Shown one piece after another: positions 61,447 through 64,000 of a stretch of 64,000 nucleotides of DNA. The number at the start of each line of letters is the position of its first letter. Positions within the stretch are counted from its first letter, which is position 1. This DNA comes from Luzula sylvatica. Lineage: Eukaryota; Streptophyta; Magnoliopsida; Poales; Juncaceae. Position numbers and translations under genes: made by a program. The notes below the pieces were generated by a model, which worked only from the letters and a program-made list of their open reading frames with translations, made no database searches and was not told where the DNA came from. The stretch covers positions 39,491,052-39,555,051 of the forward strand of contig OX326956.1 in assembly GCA_946800325.1 (NCBI GenBank), given 5' to 3'.

Positions 61447-61781
61447 TTTAAGACATTATTTGAGTCAAGGGCAAACAAAGTATAAATTTAATTATTTAGA
61501 AAACTGTTATCAATAAAAAAATTTGCTATTAATAAAGAACGATTTAGTGTTTTAAAACTTGGCTGGCAAGGAAAATGATTGATCTCAACAGATACGGTGT
61601 TTTCTTGGGGTCCAAGGAAGCTTGTTCATCGACCTACTTTGTAATGTGATTTATATAAAACCGGGAATTATTCCTTCAAAAAATAAAATTAATCTCCGCC
61701 AATTTTCGGTTGAAGTTTTTCTGAATAGTATCTTAGTGTTTGGCTTTTATTCATCTACCGCAAGTAGAAGTGTTAGCTTTC
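61447..61781 (+). promoter_or_regulatory. promoter region of gene C (duplicated segment)
   Basis: 61447-61675 is the copy partner of 43897-44062. It includes a TATA-like GATTTATATAAAACC at about 61649. The leader runs to the start codon at 61782. An upstream in-frame TTG-led stretch has no support as a start. Confidence 0.5.
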
Positions 61782-64000
61782 ATGGATATGGGAGCAAAAG
61801 TGGAGATGAGTACAAAAGAAGCAGCTGGAGATGCATGGACGGGCACGTCACAGACGCGGAATTACACGGCGGACCCAATAATCATGGCGAAAATTGAAGA
61901 AACTACTCATCAGATTGCAAAGAAGAAAGAAAAAATTGCATATTTGACCAACAAATTGCAGGACATATGGGTAAGAGGTGCATTCTTTGAATCTTTGAAG
62001 CTTGAATGATAATAATGTGAAACATTTTCATGGTATTTTTGATAAAACAGGTGAGAGAAACAACCCTTAAAAGAAGATTTCGGATTGACTGGTACATGGC
62101 TAACTGGAACTGTTCTTACGAGAAGAGTTACAGAGCCATGCAATTTGATGAAATGTATGGAAGATACAGGAAAGGCATAGAAGATGAAGAAAGCGATTTG
62201 GCAAGTAACAGAAAAGCCATAAAAAATGAACAAAGCGATTTGGCAGAAGTTCAAGATTATTTGACTGAGGAATCAAGGAAGCCAGAAGGAGTACAAATAT
62301 ATACACGGGTAAGCATTTAAAAATAACAAATTTATTCTTTCTAAAATATCAATAACAAATTTATTCTTTCAAACTATCAAACTATCAAACGTATCAACTA
62401 TATCCATTCAAAATTTCATAAAATATAAGATTTATCCAAACTTTATATTCCTGTTAAATTCTTGAAGGCAACAAAAAAAAAACAAAAAAAAACAAAAACA
62501 AAAGATAAGATATCAAATAACTTAATAGAAAATTAGATGAGAGGGAAAGAGTTTGGGTCATTAAATTGGATTTTTTTTTTTATACATGCTATGTTGGAAA
62601 CCTAGATGTTTGTTATATAAATTACATGAATATTATTCTTATTATGTAACTTCTAAAAAGTTAAAACACACAAAAAACTAAAAATTACAGATTAAACAAA
62701 ATGAATTATTATATTTTTGTTTGTTTTATCTTTGAATTAGAATTATAAAAAATTGAATTTTAAAAACTACAGTGTTATACAATAATTATTACCAATTATG
62801 GTGAAATATTGTTCCGATAATTTCACATGTTTTATAACATTTCTCTGAGCTCAGATTTCAATAAACCATATTTTTTCTTTACTAGTTTTCTCTAAATTAT
62901 TCTTTATTTCTGTTCTCATTCATTTTTCTCTAAAAAAAGTATAAAAATGATTTTAATTTAAAATTAGGCAAAGCAAATCAGGAACGATGTAATGTATAAA
63001 GGATATTTTTTATATTTTGTACGTTAATCGTTAATCATGAGATATCATATATATTTCTGGCTTATCATAATATTTTATAGGAGTATTCATGATATCTTAT
63101 GTTACATGGTTATATGTGATATGTTGTGTTTATAGGGGTAAACGCGAAATTGTGTCTGCTAAATTAGTTTTCAGCCTTCAAATTTTGAGAATTCAATTAG
63201 TGTGCAATTTGTTTTTAATTAACAGATAAAAGAGTTGAAACATGAAATGAGGAATAACAGTCTAAGCTTAAGGGAAGAAAAGAAGTTAATGCAGGAGATG
63301 AAAGACCTTCAGTTAGAGAGAGAAGAACTCAAAGCCGATAAATTTTCGAAATCCGAAGAATCTCAACAGAGGAAGAAGGGATTTGTTGAATGGAAGATTG
63401 CCTGTGCAGGTGCTCGGAATCAACCTCAAAACAAATGGATTCCGGTATGAAACATCGTACATATATAAATCTAATTGATAACATAATAAGTAACCGAGAC
63501 ATGTTAGATAAGATCCTAATTCTCGGCATTTTGCATATTATGATGATTTAAATATATATTTTGAGGATAAATATATTATGTCTTCATGAACACACAAAAA
63601 ATCATGGATGCGTCAATCGAGAAGGGTTAATTGAATTAATTAGATAATTTAATTAAATCAATCAAATTAATCATTGATTCGAGTGTTAATCAATCCAATT
63701 AACTCTTTTAGCATTCATTGTATATAACCCCATATTTTGATGGGTCTCAAAGTTACATGTAGATGTTTAAAGTCTTAAACATCATGACCTAATACTTATG
63801 TTGTGTATATATTTAGTGTTTATATGAACGCATCGAGGAACTAAAACATAAGCACCTCAAGTGTTCGATAATAGTGAAGAAATGGAGGAAGACTCAGACG
63901 ATACTAGATCACAAAATGAAAAGGATTGAAGACACACGAGACATCGAAGAATCGAAAATGGATATGATGAACAAGGTGCTCCTTAAGTACCAAAAAATGC
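61782..64000 (+). CDS. PPI-like coiled-coil protein, gene C (partial, four exons seen)
   Basis: Exons 61782-61970, 62051-62308, 63226-63444 and 63817 onward (cut by the window). Introns are GT-AG and phase 0, as in gene A. The first exon encodes MDMGAKVEMSTKEAAGDAWT, and a helix IAKKKEKIAYLTNKLQDIW equivalent to the end of gene A exon 1. Exon 2 is longer than in gene A and contains a doubled motif (ESDLASN..., QSDLAEV...). Exon 3 has IKELKHEMRNNSLSLREEKK then LMQEMKDLQLERE, the PPI-like 'EEK.L..E.K.L' block. Exon 4 is a charged helix (IEELKHKHLKCSIIVKKWRK). The start Met at 61782 is chosen over upstream codons because it matches the acidic/variable N-terminus. A role as H+-ATPase interactor is inference. 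The rest lies outside the window. Confidence 0.75.

Overview
The window is AT-rich nuclear DNA of a flowering plant, most likely a eudicot. The genes have many short exons with GT-AG introns and plant-type products, and they sit in a sea of plant transposon families (MITEs, LINEs, tRNA-derived SINEs, Helitron-like ends, a copia-like LTR). I cannot name the species. Most sequence is intergenic and carries no long reading frame; the genes had to be rebuilt exon by exon.

Layout. 1-1030: two LINE fragments lying head to head. 1.99-2.48 kb: a terminal-inverted-repeat element. 5295-6761: a nested, four-armed palindrome flanked by a perfect 9-bp target duplication, so a Mutator-type foldback element. 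9.7-14 kb: SINE, hAT and MITE copies, and a LINE remnant split by a hAT insertion. 16.8-19.2 kb: an intact 11-exon gene for an aminopropyltransferase, best called spermine synthase. 19.3-26.4 kb: repeats only. 26456-26758: a small MGNC-type (putatively N-myristoylated) protein gene. 28.0-28.7 kb: a CCCGAA-rich mobile minisatellite whose sister copy is at 22.4-23.1 kb. 32272-32879: a small four-exon gene of unknown function with Site II promoter motifs. 34.4-35.6 kb: two foldback elements. 36839-38006: a five-exon plastid-targeted DUF212 (acid phosphatase/haloperoxidase-related) gene.

40.4-64 kb holds a small family of coiled-coil genes resembling proton pump-interactor (PPI) proteins. Gene A (minus, 42768-40432) is intact with six phase-0 exons. 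Gene B (minus, 47842-45841) is a decayed paralogue, broken by a MITE, an in-frame stop, a frameshift and a second MITE at its end. Gene C (plus, 61782 to the window edge) looks intact but is cut by the window. A promoter-like segment of gene C has a second copy at 43.9-44.06 kb, so the cluster grew by segmental duplication. Between B and C lie a copia-like LTR, a 5.1-kb array of a 38-bp minisatellite with higher-order repeats (interrupted by a Tourist-type MITE), and a Helitron-like 3' end with exon-like gene fragments upstream of it.

The intact genes act in different processes (polyamine synthesis, a plastid membrane protein, possible plasma-membrane H+-ATPase regulation) and do not form a pathway. 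The striking biology of the window is structural: gene-family birth and death by duplication and MITE insertion, a nested palindrome, and a register-perfect minisatellite.
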